Translations under genes and position numbers: made by a program | Part shown: piece by piece, positions 46,507 through 55,096 of the stretch | How the letters are laid out: every line of letters starts with the position of its first letter | Numbering within the stretch: the stretch's first letter is position 1 | Notes under the pieces: generated by a model | Databases searched by the model: none | What the model was told of the DNA's origin: nothing | Seen by the model: the letters and a program-made list of their open reading frames with translations, nothing else | Origin: Ectothiorhodospira shaposhnikovii | GTDB lineage: Bacteria; Pseudomonadota; Gammaproteobacteria; Ectothiorhodospirales; Ectothiorhodospiraceae | Direction of reading: 5' to 3' | DNA length: 64,000 nucleotides | Assembly: GCF_022227765.1 (NCBI RefSeq) | Contig: NZ_JAJMLZ010000010.1 | Span: forward strand, 1 to 64,000

Positions 46507-46522
46507 GAAGGATGGCCCGCGA

Positions 46523-47782
46523 TCAGAATCGCGTCTGCAAATTGAGGCTCACCGCGTTGACGCTGTCCCGGTCGGGCAGCAGATCGGCGGTATCGGCAAA
46601 GCCGTAGGTGGCCCAAAGACGAGTGGACTGGGTGACATGGTAGTGGAGCTGGATATCACCGAATACCACATCCTCGGACTGGTTCAGATCCCGTGCCAGA
46701 CCGTCATACTGCACCCAACCGGCGGCCAGCTTGAGCTGCCAGCTGTCGCTGGGACTGAAAGTGCCACGGACCGCAATCAGATGACGGTCGAAGTCCCGTC
46801 GAACTCCCTCGAACTCCCTGGCTCCCTTCCCCAGCCCGGACATGCTCAGGGCGTCGATCCGGGTGGCGGTGGCATCGTGGCGGGGGCTGCTGTGAATCAG
46901 GCTGGAGAAGCTGTCGAACCCGGGCTCGATCAGAGAGCCATTGAGGTTGAAGAAATACTGACCTTCCAGCTTGAAGGCGGGGGTGACGTCAAAACCGCCG
47001 CGCACAAATCCTGCGTAGGTGTCATTGGTGAACAGGGCATCCCCACCGCCCAGATAGTGGGCACCGGCCGTCAGTTCCACCTCGCCCACCTTGCCCTGGA
47101 CCCAGGGGGAGATCAGGGTGCCGCCGCGCACGTTGTAGAACCGATCCGATTCGTAGTCCCCTGTGGCATCCTTCTCATCATCCCCCAGGTAGTAGCCCAG
47201 CAGCGCCCCCCAGGCCCAGCCGCTGTTGCGGCCGGTCAGGCCGGTATAGAGCAGGTAACCGTCGTCCTTGTTGTCATCCAGGGTCTTCTTGCGACGCTGG
47301 TCCGCGCCCACCAGGAAGGTCACCCCGTCGGCCACCGGCCCCAGCAGGATGATGCGGTCACGTCGGTCGTCCGCCACGGTGATGCCGAAGTTCCAGTTGG
47401 CAATCTGCCGGCCCGCCCGGAGCTGCCAGCCCTCCCCCAGAGGCACACTGACATAGCCGTAGTCCAGGGTCACGGTGCGGTGATCCCGGCCGTCGGTGAA
47501 GGGTTGGTTCTGCTGAAGATCTTTCAGATCACCCGAAGTGTCCCCCCGCCAGGTGTCGTTGATCAGATTGACGCCCGCATGCACGCTCACCCCGTCCTGG
47601 ATGCGGATGTCCGTGCGCAGACGCAGACGCTGCTCAAAACCGTTCTGGTTGCCCCCGGTGGCCATACTGCGATCAAAACCGCGCACATCGATGTCGCCAT
47701 TGAACTTGTATTCCACGGCCTGGGCGCCGGGCACGGCCAGAAGGCCGGCCAACGCAAGGTGGCTGGGTCTGATACCCATCAT
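46523..47782 (-). CDS. Outer-membrane beta-barrel (porin-like) protein, probably LiuR-controlled
   Basis: A 419-residue protein with a signal peptide (about 1-22, cut after AQA before VEYKFNGDID) and alternating hydrophobic/polar strands throughout. The C-terminus ends in NLQTRF, a terminal phenylalanine as required for outer-membrane barrel assembly. The order of strands fits a 16- to 18-strand barrel, and no specific porin family is certain. Its promoter carries a LiuR-type box (47858-47886), shared with the divergent acetoacetyl-CoA synthetase gene. It may admit the compound degraded by the liu pathway, which is inference. Two adjacent ATGs (47782, 47779) are possible starts behind GGAGGAG. 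Confidence 0.8.
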   Translation of the reverse strand: MMGIRPSHLALAGLLAVPGAQAVEYKFNGDIDVRGFDRSMATGGNQNGFEQRLRLRTDIRIQDGVSVHAGVNLINDTWRGDTSGDLKDLQQNQPFTDGRDHRTVTLDYGYVSVPLGEGWQLRAGRQIANWNFGITVADDRRDRIILLGPVADGVTFLVGADQRRKKTLDDNKDDGYLLYTGLTGRNSGWAWGALLGYYLGDDEKDATGDYESDRFYNVRGGTLISPWVQGKVGEVELTAGAHYLGGGDALFTNDTYAGFVRGGFDVTPAFKLEGQYFFNLNGSLIEPGFDSFSSLIHSSPRHDATATRIDALSMSGLGKGAREFEGVRRDFDRHLIAVRGTFSPSDSWQLKLAAGWVQYDGLARDLNQSEDVVFGDIQLHYHVTQSTRLWATYGFADTADLLPDRDSVNAVSLNLQTRF

Positions 47783-47857
47783 TGACTCCTCCCATCACTT
47801 TCTTTGGTGGTGATTCTTGTCTGGGTGCTCCGGTCGCAAGACGCCGGGCACCGACTA

Positions 47858-47887
47858 AAACTAGATTACGTTTACGGTAACGTCAAT
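47858..47887 (-). promoter_or_regulatory. LiuR-type operator and promoter of the outer-membrane protein gene
   Basis: On the minus strand TTGACGTTACCGTAAACG with TAATC follows, then TAGTTT. TTGACG (47881-47886) and TAGTTT (47858-47863) are separated by 17 bp, and the spacer holds ACGT-like half-sites. Same layout as the boxes before liuA and the AMP-binding gene. Confidence 0.7.
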
Positions 47888-47897
47888 ATTTATTTTC

Positions 47898-47916
47898 CTT
47901 GACGTAAACGGTAACC
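47898..47916 (+). promoter_or_regulatory. LiuR-type box upstream of acetoacetyl-CoA synthetase
   Basis: TTGACGTAAACGGTAA (47899-47914) repeats the half-site pattern of the other boxes on the plus strand, 51 bp before the start codon of the acetoacetyl-CoA synthetase gene. A good -10 at 17 bp is not visible here, so how it drives transcription is less clear. Confidence 0.6.
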
Positions 47917-47966
47917 TTGAGACCCAATCAGCATTGCACCACCCACAAGGTCCGCGGAGAGACATC

Positions 47967-49949
47967 ATGGCGACTCAGGCTGAAATCCTTTGGCAACCGG
48001 GAACACGTGAACTGAAGGAGAGCGGGATGGCCCGCTACCAGGCCTGGCTGGCGCAGACAGGCTACGGCCATTTCCCGGACTACCCGGCGCTGCACCGCTG
48101 GTCCGTGGAACACCTGGAGGCCTTCTGGGAGAGCATCTGGCGCTTCACCCAGGTTCGCGCCAGTCGGCCTTACGAGCATGTCCTTGACCACCCCGCCATG
48201 CCCGGTACCCGGTGGTTTCCGGGGGCACGGCTGAATTTTGCCCAGAACCTGTTGCGCCACGTCATCGACCAGCCCGATGACCGGGAAGTGATCACGGAAG
48301 TCAGCGAATCCCGCCCTGCCCTACGGCTGAGCCGGGCCGGACTGCTGGCACGGGTGGCCGCCCTGCAGGCCGCGCTCAAATCCCAGGGGGTCGAACCGGG
48401 GGACCGGGTGGCCGGCGTGGTGGCCAATACCCATGAGGCCCTGGTGGGGATGCTGGCGGCCACCGGCATGGGGGCCATCTGGAGTTCCGCTTCTCCCGAC
48501 TTCGGCACCGCGGCGATTCTGGATCGCTTCGGCCAGATCGAACCCAAGGTGCTCCTGGCCGCCAACGGCTACCGGTATAACGGCAAGTGCTTTGATCGCA
48601 GGCAGCAGAACCTGGATCTGGCCGCGGGCCTGCCGACCCTGGCCGGCGTGATTTCCCTGCCCATCGTGCCGGAGCTGGGCCACCCGGAGGATGACCGTTT
48701 CCTGAGCTGGGAGGAGATCATGGCCGTCCATGCCGACGCCGAACCGGTGTTCGTGCAGGGGCCGCCGGATCAGCCGGTCTATATCCTGTATTCATCCGGC
48801 ACCACCGGCGTGCCCAAATGCATCGTTCACGGCGCTGCCGGCATGCTGCTCAACCACAGCAAGGAACTGCTGCTGCACGGGGACATCGGTCCCGATGACT
48901 GCTTTTTCTATTTCACCACCACTGGCTGGATGATGTGGAACTGGCTCGCGTCCGGCCTGCTGACCGGCGCCAGACTGGTGCTGTTCGACGGCTCGCCCGG
49001 CCACCCCGACATGAACCGGCTGTGGGATCTGACGGCCGAGGAAGGCGTCACCCACTTCGGCACCAGCGCCCGGTTCCTGGGCAACTGCCGCAAGCTGGAA
49101 CTCATTCCCGGCAGAAGCCATGATCTGTCCGCCCTGCGGGTGATCTTCTCCACCGGCTCCCCCTTGCTGGCGGAGGACTTCGACTGGGTCTATCACGGTG
49201 TCAAGAAGGATCTGATGCTGGCCTCCATCTCCGGCGGCACGGACATTTGCGGCTGCTTTGTCGGCGGCAGCCCTCTGCTGCCGGTGCGCCGGGGCGAGAT
49301 TCAGTGCGCACAACTGGGGGTGGATGCCCATGCCTTTCTCTCGGACGGCAGTGATGCCGGCCCGGAACGGGGGGAACTGGTCTGCCTCAAGCCCCTGCCC
49401 TGCATGCCGGTGGGATTCTGGAACGATCCCGACGGCAGTCGTTACCGGAGTGCCTATTTCGAACAGTTCCCCGGCGTCTGGGCCCACGGGGACTTCATCC
49501 AGTTCACCACCCACGGCGGCGCCATCATTCACGGCCGCTCCGATGCCACCCTCAACCCCGGCGGCGTCCGGATCGGCACCGCGGAGATCTACCGCCAGGT
49601 GGAGACCATTCCGGAAATCCTGGACAGCCTGGTAGTGGGGGCGCCGGACCCGGAGGGGGACGTGCAAGTCATTCTGTTCGTGGTCATGGCCCCGGATCAG
49701 CCCCTGACAGCGGAACTGGAACGGACCATCCGCACCCGCATCCGCACCAACGCCAGTCCTCGACACGTCCCGGCACGGATCCTGGCCGTACCCCAGATCC
49801 CCTACACACGCAGCGGCAAGAAGGTGGAACTGGCGGTGGCAAGGATGTTTCAGGGCGCGGAGATGAGGGAAAACACCGGCGCCCTGGCCAACCCGGAGGC
49901 GCTGGAACAAATGGCAGACGTGCTGCGGGAGGCCCGGTTACTGGCCTGA
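47967..49949 (+). CDS. Acetoacetyl-CoA synthetase
   Basis: A 660-residue AMP-binding enzyme that converts acetoacetate, ATP and CoA to acetoacetyl-CoA, closing the leucine pathway after HMG-CoA lyase. It has the AacS-specific N-terminus (ARYQAWLAQTGYGHF, then FWESIWRFTQVRASRPYEHV). The P-loop is intact (YILYSSGTTGVPKCIVHGAA), as are TTTGWMMWNWLASGL and the A8/A10 motifs (ATLNPGGVRIGTAEIYRQVE, and YTRSGKKVEL with the catalytic lysine). ATG 47967 has GGAGAG a few bases before it. It is divergent from the outer-membrane protein gene, sharing a region with two LiuR-type boxes. Confidence 0.95.
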   Translation: MATQAEILWQPGTRELKESGMARYQAWLAQTGYGHFPDYPALHRWSVEHLEAFWESIWRFTQVRASRPYEHVLDHPAMPGTRWFPGARLNFAQNLLRHVIDQPDDREVITEVSESRPALRLSRAGLLARVAALQAALKSQGVEPGDRVAGVVANTHEALVGMLAATGMGAIWSSASPDFGTAAILDRFGQIEPKVLLAANGYRYNGKCFDRRQQNLDLAAGLPTLAGVISLPIVPELGHPEDDRFLSWEEIMAVHADAEPVFVQGPPDQPVYILYSSGTTGVPKCIVHGAAGMLLNHSKELLLHGDIGPDDCFFYFTTTGWMMWNWLASGLLTGARLVLFDGSPGHPDMNRLWDLTAEEGVTHFGTSARFLGNCRKLELIPGRSHDLSALRVIFSTGSPLLAEDFDWVYHGVKKDLMLASISGGTDICGCFVGGSPLLPVRRGEIQCAQLGVDAHAFLSDGSDAGPERGELVCLKPLPCMPVGFWNDPDGSRYRSAYFEQFPGVWAHGDFIQFTTHGGAIIHGRSDATLNPGGVRIGTAEIYRQVETIPEILDSLVVGAPDPEGDVQVILFVVMAPDQPLTAELERTIRTRIRTNASPRHVPARILAVPQIPYTRSGKKVELAVARMFQGAEMRENTGALANPEALEQMADVLREARLLA

Positions 49950-49990
49950 CCCTCGGATCACATGCGCTCACCGATGGGGACGACCGGCCG

Positions 49991-50051
49991 CCCGCACCCT
50001 GGGCGAAGCAATCGCCGCCCGGATCGGGGGCTGACCCGCCCCGGGATGGCC
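49991..50051 (+). repeat. 61-bp direct duplication, displaced copy
   Basis: Copy of 24478-24538 in the same orientation, with one mismatch. It carries the last codons and stop of the tartrate dehydrogenase gene and the gap that follows, but no dehydrogenase sequence precedes it, so it is a detached fragment. It lies between acetoacetyl-CoA synthetase and the DUF4197 gene, whose stop codon comes within a few bases of its end, just as the ETF-QO stop borders the first copy. Confidence 0.95.
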
Positions 50052-50054
50052 ATG

Positions 50055-50783
50055 TCAACGCCCGAACAATCCCCTGAGCATCTGGCCGCCCTGTCCCATC
50101 GGATCCTCCCGGATCATGCCCTCGCGCTCGGCCATCAGATCGAACAGGCCGGCCACGGTCTGGTCGTTCACATAGGTATCGAGATCGAAATCCCGCAGCG
50201 CCGATATCCCCGGCAGACGGGTGCCGATATGGTCGATGAGACTGGACAGGGCCTGGGTGGCGCCGGTCTCCCGCAGGGCGTGGCGGGTTTCGGGCAACAG
50301 GGCCTGGGCGACCCGTTCCCCTTGGCGATCCCGCAGATGACGGGTCGCGCCGTCAGCAGACCCCAGAATCGGTTGCACATCCTCAAAACGCAGGTCCCGG
50401 ACGGCTTCCGCCAGGATGGGGCGTGCCGCCGGCGCGGCCCGTTCCGCCGCCGCATTGATGGCGGTCTCCAGATCATCCAGTTGCTGCGAGAGGCCCAGAC
50501 CACTCAACAGCCCCTGGGCATCCTTCAAGATACCCGGCAACGGAATCCGGATCCCGGGGTTGTCCAGGAATCCACCCTGTTGCCCGGCCGTGGAAACCGC
50601 ATGGTCGCTGCTGGTGTTGAGCAGATCCCTGAGGCCCGCCTCCTGTCCCGATGCCGGGGCCTGGGCATCACTGGCCGGCAAGGCACGGCGAAGACGTTCA
50701 CCCCAGTCGGTCTGGGCGTGGATTGGCAGACACAGGGACAGCAGCAGGGCTGCGATCACCCCCTGAGGTTGGATTTTCAACAT
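50055..50783 (-). CDS. DUF4197-family exported protein
   Basis: A 242-residue protein with a signal peptide (about 1-24, IAALLLSLCLPIHAQ). The mature part is helical and matches the DUF4197 layout in a general way: short helical region GIRIPLPGILKDAQGLLSGL and a C-terminal part with LRDFDLDTYVNDQTVAGLFD and LMAEREGMIREDP. Function unknown, expected periplasmic or outer-membrane associated. ATG 50783 is preferred because GGGAG precedes it at the right distance and the signal peptide begins there. Confidence 0.85.
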   Translation of the reverse strand: MLKIQPQGVIAALLLSLCLPIHAQTDWGERLRRALPASDAQAPASGQEAGLRDLLNTSSDHAVSTAGQQGGFLDNPGIRIPLPGILKDAQGLLSGLGLSQQLDDLETAINAAAERAAPAARPILAEAVRDLRFEDVQPILGSADGATRHLRDRQGERVAQALLPETRHALRETGATQALSSLIDHIGTRLPGISALRDFDLDTYVNDQTVAGLFDLMAEREGMIREDPMGQGGQMLRGLFGR

Positions 50784-50887
50784 CGAACATCTCCCATCTG
50801 TTGTGGTCCCGGCGATAATGCCGTCACAAGGATTCGGCCGGAATACCACGAAAGTATAGTGGCACTGCAGAGCAAGCACCGACCCCG

Positions 50888-50960
50888 TGTCATTCCCGCG
50901 CAGGCGGGAATCCAGAGGAAGACTGTCGAATCTCCAGACTCCCGCTTTCGCGGGATGTCA
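50888..50960. repeat. REP-type element, copy 3 (shortened)
   Basis: Contains TTCCCGCGCAGGCGGGAA and then CTCCCGCTTTCGCGGGA, as at 8828-8898, but with a changed centre and an eroded right end (GATGTCA instead of GAGTGACG). It lies upstream of the DUF4197 gene, in the gap before the small membrane protein gene. Confidence 0.8.
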
Positions 50961-51130
50961 AGGCAATCGGAAGGCCACCCGAGTTCAGACATGTACCGGA
51001 CAACCCGCTGAAACTAGGAACCGGCCGGCAATTCATGCACACTATGTAATGTTATTGTGCCCAGGCATCTCCAGCCGACGAAGATGTCCCGGGGCCCGTT
51101 CCGATGTATCCACTCATTCCCGGAGAGACC

Positions 51131-51517
51131 ATGCCTGCCAGAACACGTATGATCCTGATCGCCGCGGCGGCCTTCGTGGCCATCGTCTTCTTCCAGCCCC
51201 TGCTGACCTTCCTCGGCGGGATACTTGTGATCGCGGTGGCGGCCACCCTGATCTTCCGCGACCTGCCGCAGGATACCCAGGACATGATCGAAGGCCACAT
51301 CAATGGCTGGATCGGTCGTGCCCGCAGTGGTTTCTGGCCGTCCGACAGCAGTGCCCCTCGGCGCGGCAGCACGTCGGCCCGCGCCCGGGTGATCGAGGCG
51401 GAACTGGATGATGATGACTACGAGGAGGAAGCCCCGGCACCCAAGCCCAAGCCCCGCGCTCGCCGTCCCCGTGCCAAGAAGACCCCCTCGGCCTCCGGCA
51501 GCAACACGTCTTCCTGA
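51131..51517 (+). CDS. Small membrane protein with charged, lysine/proline-rich tail
   Basis: A 128-residue protein. Two hydrophobic helices lie near the N-terminus (MILIAAAAFVAIVFFQPLLT and FLGGILVIAVAATLIF, about 7-42), followed by a soluble part. An acidic run (ELDDDDYEEE) leads into a basic Pro/Arg/Lys tail (KPKPRARRPRAKK). No family is recognised. GGAGAG five bases before ATG 51131 sets the start. The tail is likely disordered and may bind nucleic acid or protein. Confidence 0.75.
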   Translation: MPARTRMILIAAAAFVAIVFFQPLLTFLGGILVIAVAATLIFRDLPQDTQDMIEGHINGWIGRARSGFWPSDSSAPRRGSTSARARVIEAELDDDDYEEEAPAPKPKPRARRPRAKKTPSASGSNTSS

Positions 51518-51539
51518 TTCCGCCTCACGGAAGCCACCT

Positions 51540-51613
51540 TGTGGGGGCAGGCCTGCCCGCGAGCCGCGGTGCCACTGGAAACACCGCTCTCGCCGGCAAG
51601 GCCGGCTCCCACA
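51540..51613. repeat. REP-like palindrome of the TGTGGG...CCCACA type
   Basis: Outer arms TGTGGGGGCAGGCCTGCC and GGCAAGGCCGGCTCCCACA with GCGAG/CTCGC inside. Related to the element at 9809-9866. It lies between the convergent small membrane protein gene and putA, and is a likely transcription barrier or mRNA-end stabiliser. Confidence 0.75.
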
Positions 51614-51655
51614 GGGGAGATGCAGACAACACCTACCCGGCTTCCGGGTTGCCGG

Positions 51656-54600
51656 TCACGTTTTCCCCTTGCCGCGTCCGGCATTTCGCTCCTCCCCCAT
51701 CACCAGCAAACCCGCATTGCCGCCGGTGGCCGTGGTATTCACCGTCAGTACCCGCTCGGTGGCGAAACGCAGCAGATAGTGGGGGCCGCCGGCCTTGAAA
51801 CCGGTCCCCGACAGCCCCTCGCCGCCGAAGGGCTGGCTGCCCACCACCGCCCCCACCATATCCCGATTGACGTAGGTATTCCCTACCCGCGCCTGACGGG
51901 CCAGCCGGTGGACAACGGCATCGATCCGGCTATGAATTCCCAGCGTCAGACCATAGCCGGTGGCATTGATCTGACGGATCAACCCGTCCAGTTCACCGGT
52001 ACGCCAGCGCAGCACATGCAGCATGGGACCAAACACCTCCCCCGGCAACTCATCCAGCCGCTCCAGCCGATACAGGCTCGGGATCATGAAACTGCCCCGC
52101 TCACAGCCGCCCGACAGACGGGCACGGTGAAGCAGCCGATCCTTGCGCCTCATCTCCTCGTCATGGGCCTGCAGAGCCGCCAGGGCCCGGTCGTCGATCA
52201 CCGGTCCCACATCGGTGGAGAGCCAGTGGGGATCTCCCACCACCAGGGTGTCCATGGCGCCCTTGAGCATCTCCAGCAGGGGTTCGGCCACCGTCTCCTG
52301 CACGCACAACACCCGCAGCGCCGAACAGCGCTGACCGGCACTGAAGAAAGCCGAACGCAGGATGTCCGTCACCACCTGCTCATGCAGGGCGGTGGCATCC
52401 ACCACCATGGCATTGATGCCGCCGGTTTCCGCGATCAGGGGGACGATGGGGCCATGCTCCCGGGCCGCCAGCCCCCGGTGAATCAGACGGGCGGTCTCGG
52501 TGGAGCCGGTGAAGGCCACCCCGGCGATGCGCGGATCGGCCACCAATCGGGGGCCGATCTCCTCTCCCCGACCGGGCAGACAGTGCAGCACGTTCACCGG
52601 CACGCCGGCCTGATGCATGAGTTGCGTGGCCCGCACCGCCACCAGGCTGGCCTGTTCCGCCGGCTTGGCGATCACCCCGTTACCCGCCGCCAGGGCGGCG
52701 GTCACCTGGCCGGTGAAGATGGCCAGGGGGAAATTCCAGGGGCTGATGCATAGAAACACCCCCCGGCCCCGCAGGGTAAGTTCATTGCGCTCCCCGGTGA
52801 CCCCGGGCAGGGACAGGGGCCGGATGAACCGTTCCCGGACCTGGGCGGCATAATAGCGGCAGAAATCCACCGCCTCGCGCACCTCGGCCTGGGCATCCCG
52901 CAGGGTCTTGCCCGCCTCTTCCACACACAGGACCATAAGCTCCGCCGTGTGCTGCTCCAGCAGATCGGCCACCCGGTCCAGGATCGCCGCCCGCTGGGCC
53001 GGCGGGCGTTCATCCCAGGCCGTCCAGGCCTGATGAGCGGCCGCCAGGGCCGTCTCCAGATCCTCGTCACCGGCCCAGGTGACGCGGCCGACTTCCCGCC
53101 CCCGATCGGAGGGCGCGTAGACCCCATGTCCATGGCCGGTCCTGAGCCGCCCGCCGCAGAGGGGGCCACCGTTCCAGGGGGCACGCGCCCCGATGCGGTT
53201 CATGTCCGCCGCCAGCTTCCGCAGGGTCTGGCGGTCGGCAAAGTCCAGGCCCCGGCTGTTGCGTCTGGAGGGGGCATAGAGGGCGCCGGGCAGGGGGATG
53301 CGTGGATGGCGCCAGGTACCGTAACCCTTGAGGGTGGTCACCGGATCGGTGATGAGCTGTTCCAGATGTTCCTCGTGCAGGCGATGAACAAAGGACGAGT
53401 TGGCGCCGTTTTCCAGCATGCGCCGCACCAGATAGGGCAGCAAGGTCTCGTGACTGCCCACCGGGGCATAGATCCGGCAATGGCGGCGACTCTGGCCGGA
53501 CCGTTCCACCAGTTGCCCGTAGAGCCCCTCCCCCATACCGTGGAGACGCTGGAATTCGTATTCCCTGTCGCCGGCCATCTCCATCACCGCCGCCACCGTC
53601 TGGGCATTGTGGGTGGCGAACTGGGGGTAGAGGTGGGGACTGTCCTGGAGCAGGCGGCGGGCACAGGCCAGATAGGACACGTCGGTGGCCGCCTTGCGGG
53701 TGAAGACCGGATAATCGTTCAATCCCTGCTGCTGGCTGTCCTTGATCTCCGTGTCCCAGTAGGCGCCTTTCACCAGTCGCACCATGACGGTACGACGATG
53801 CCGGGCGGCCTGCCGCTCCAGCCAGCCCAGCACGGCCCAGGCCCGTTTCTGATAGGCCTGCACGGCCATGCCCAGGCCATCCCAGCCGTTGAGGTCCGCA
53901 TCGGCGATCAGGGCCTCCATCACGTCCAGGGAGAGATCCAGGCGCCAGGATTCCTCGGCATCGATGCACAGGGAGATACCCTGATCCCGGGCCAGCCGGC
54001 ACAGCTCCAGGATACGGGGCAGAAGCCGGCATTGCAGACGGCTTTCCTGGCCGGGTTCGTAGCGGGCATCCAGGGCGGAGAGTTTCACCGAAATGCCCGG
54101 TCGTTCCCGCAATGGAGCGCGCAGGTCCACCGCCTCGCCGATGCGTTGAATGGCCTGCCGGTAGGCCTCGAAATAGCGCCGGGCATCCTCCTCGGTGCGG
54201 GCCGACTCCCCCAGCATGTCGTAGGAATGGCAATAGCCCTCCTGCTCCCGGGGACGTGCCCGTTTCAGGGCCTCGTCGATGGTGCGCCCCAGCACGAAGG
54301 CATCGCCCAGCATGGCCATGGCGCGGCGCACGGCGGAACGGACCAGGGGAGCACCGGCCCGGGCCAGCAGACGATGGACCGTTCCCCCCAGCCAGTGGCG
54401 GCGATCCTCGGTGTCGATGATGCGCTCGCTGATCCACAGTCCCCAGGTGGCGGCATTGACGAAAAAGGGCCGGTCCTTGCCCAGGTGGGCATCCCAGTGG
54501 GCGGCAGAGAGCTTGTCCTGGATCAGCTGGTCCGCGGTGGCCTTGTCCGGCACCCGCAGCAGGGCCTCGGCCAGACACATGAGGGCAATGCCCTCTTCCG

Positions 54601-54841
54601 AGGAAAGGTCGTATTCATGCAGCAGCGCCCCGATGCCGGACTGGTGTTCCTGGGCCTTGATCATGCCCCGCACCAGCCCCCGGGCCAGGAAACGCACGCG
54701 GGTCGCCGCCTCTTCCTCCTGGGAGGCATGGGACAGCAGGGCCTTGACCGCCTCCGCTTCATCCATGCGGCAGGCCAGCATGATGGACTCGCGATCCTGG
54801 ATGGACAGCGCGTCGAGGTCCGGGTACACGTATCGGCTCAT
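51656..54841 (-). CDS. putA: Bifunctional proline dehydrogenase/P5C dehydrogenase PutA
   Basis: A 1,061-residue enzyme that oxidises proline to glutamate. The proline dehydrogenase barrel covers about 80-480 (ISVKLSALDARYE, MVRLVKGAYWDTEIKDSQQQ and RRMLENGANSSFVHRLHEEH). The aldehyde dehydrogenase part covers about 560-1060 (VFLCISPWNFPLAIFTGQV, VAFTGSTETARLIH, LIAETGGINAMVVDATAL and the catalytic cysteine in SAGQRCSALRVLCVQE). There is no N-terminal ribbon-helix-helix domain, so it is not autoregulatory like E. coli PutA. ATG 54841 gives the normal N-terminus, and the frame upstream to 55090 lies in the divergent promoter. It is divergent from putP. Confidence 0.97.
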   Translation of the reverse strand: MSRYVYPDLDALSIQDRESIMLACRMDEAEAVKALLSHASQEEEAATRVRFLARGLVRGMIKAQEHQSGIGALLHEYDLSSEEGIALMCLAEALLRVPDKATADQLIQDKLSAAHWDAHLGKDRPFFVNAATWGLWISERIIDTEDRRHWLGGTVHRLLARAGAPLVRSAVRRAMAMLGDAFVLGRTIDEALKRARPREQEGYCHSYDMLGESARTEEDARRYFEAYRQAIQRIGEAVDLRAPLRERPGISVKLSALDARYEPGQESRLQCRLLPRILELCRLARDQGISLCIDAEESWRLDLSLDVMEALIADADLNGWDGLGMAVQAYQKRAWAVLGWLERQAARHRRTVMVRLVKGAYWDTEIKDSQQQGLNDYPVFTRKAATDVSYLACARRLLQDSPHLYPQFATHNAQTVAAVMEMAGDREYEFQRLHGMGEGLYGQLVERSGQSRRHCRIYAPVGSHETLLPYLVRRMLENGANSSFVHRLHEEHLEQLITDPVTTLKGYGTWRHPRIPLPGALYAPSRRNSRGLDFADRQTLRKLAADMNRIGARAPWNGGPLCGGRLRTGHGHGVYAPSDRGREVGRVTWAGDEDLETALAAAHQAWTAWDERPPAQRAAILDRVADLLEQHTAELMVLCVEEAGKTLRDAQAEVREAVDFCRYYAAQVRERFIRPLSLPGVTGERNELTLRGRGVFLCISPWNFPLAIFTGQVTAALAAGNGVIAKPAEQASLVAVRATQLMHQAGVPVNVLHCLPGRGEEIGPRLVADPRIAGVAFTGSTETARLIHRGLAAREHGPIVPLIAETGGINAMVVDATALHEQVVTDILRSAFFSAGQRCSALRVLCVQETVAEPLLEMLKGAMDTLVVGDPHWLSTDVGPVIDDRALAALQAHDEEMRRKDRLLHRARLSGGCERGSFMIPSLYRLERLDELPGEVFGPMLHVLRWRTGELDGLIRQINATGYGLTLGIHSRIDAVVHRLARQARVGNTYVNRDMVGAVVGSQPFGGEGLSGTGFKAGGPHYLLRFATERVLTVNTTATGGNAGLLVMGEERNAGRGKGKT

Positions 54842-54982
54842 GTTCTTGTTGTCCTGTGGCAAATGCACGCCATGTCGGCGGGGCGTCCGCGGCTGGCCCC
54901 GACGGGGTGTCCTTCTTAGAATAGCCGCTCGCATCGGGATCGTTCCACGATCCTGCCCTGTCCTTCTCAACGGGAGTCCGTG

Positions 54983-55096
54983 ATGCAAGAAACCCTGACC
55001 ACCGCCACCTGGTTCTGGCTGCTGGTGCCCATGCCCCTGCTGGTGTTGCTGTCGCTCGTCAGCCTGCTGCGCCACAGCCTGGGGAGGCACGGGTGA
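54983..55096 (+). CDS. 37-aa single-helix peptide coupled to PutP (putative symporter small accessory protein)
   Basis: A short gene with its own Shine-Dalgarno (GGGAG, seven bases before ATG 54983). The product MQETLTTATWFWLLVPMPLL continues with VLLSLVSLLRHSLGRHG: one membrane helix with a basic cytoplasmic end. Its stop overlaps the putP start (TGATG), which is a mark of translational coupling and stoichiometric co-production. Small proteins of this kind are annotated beside several sodium:solute symporters, so an accessory role for PutP is likely, but this is family knowledge and position only. The gene would be missed by a length cut-off. Confidence 0.75.
   Translation: MQETLTTATWFWLLVPMPLLVLLSLVSLLRHSLGRHG

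Noticed and set aside
54842-55090. N-terminal extension of PutA by 83 residues
   Set aside because: Low-complexity frame that covers the divergent promoter region and the small putP-linked gene. PutA proteins start near 54841.
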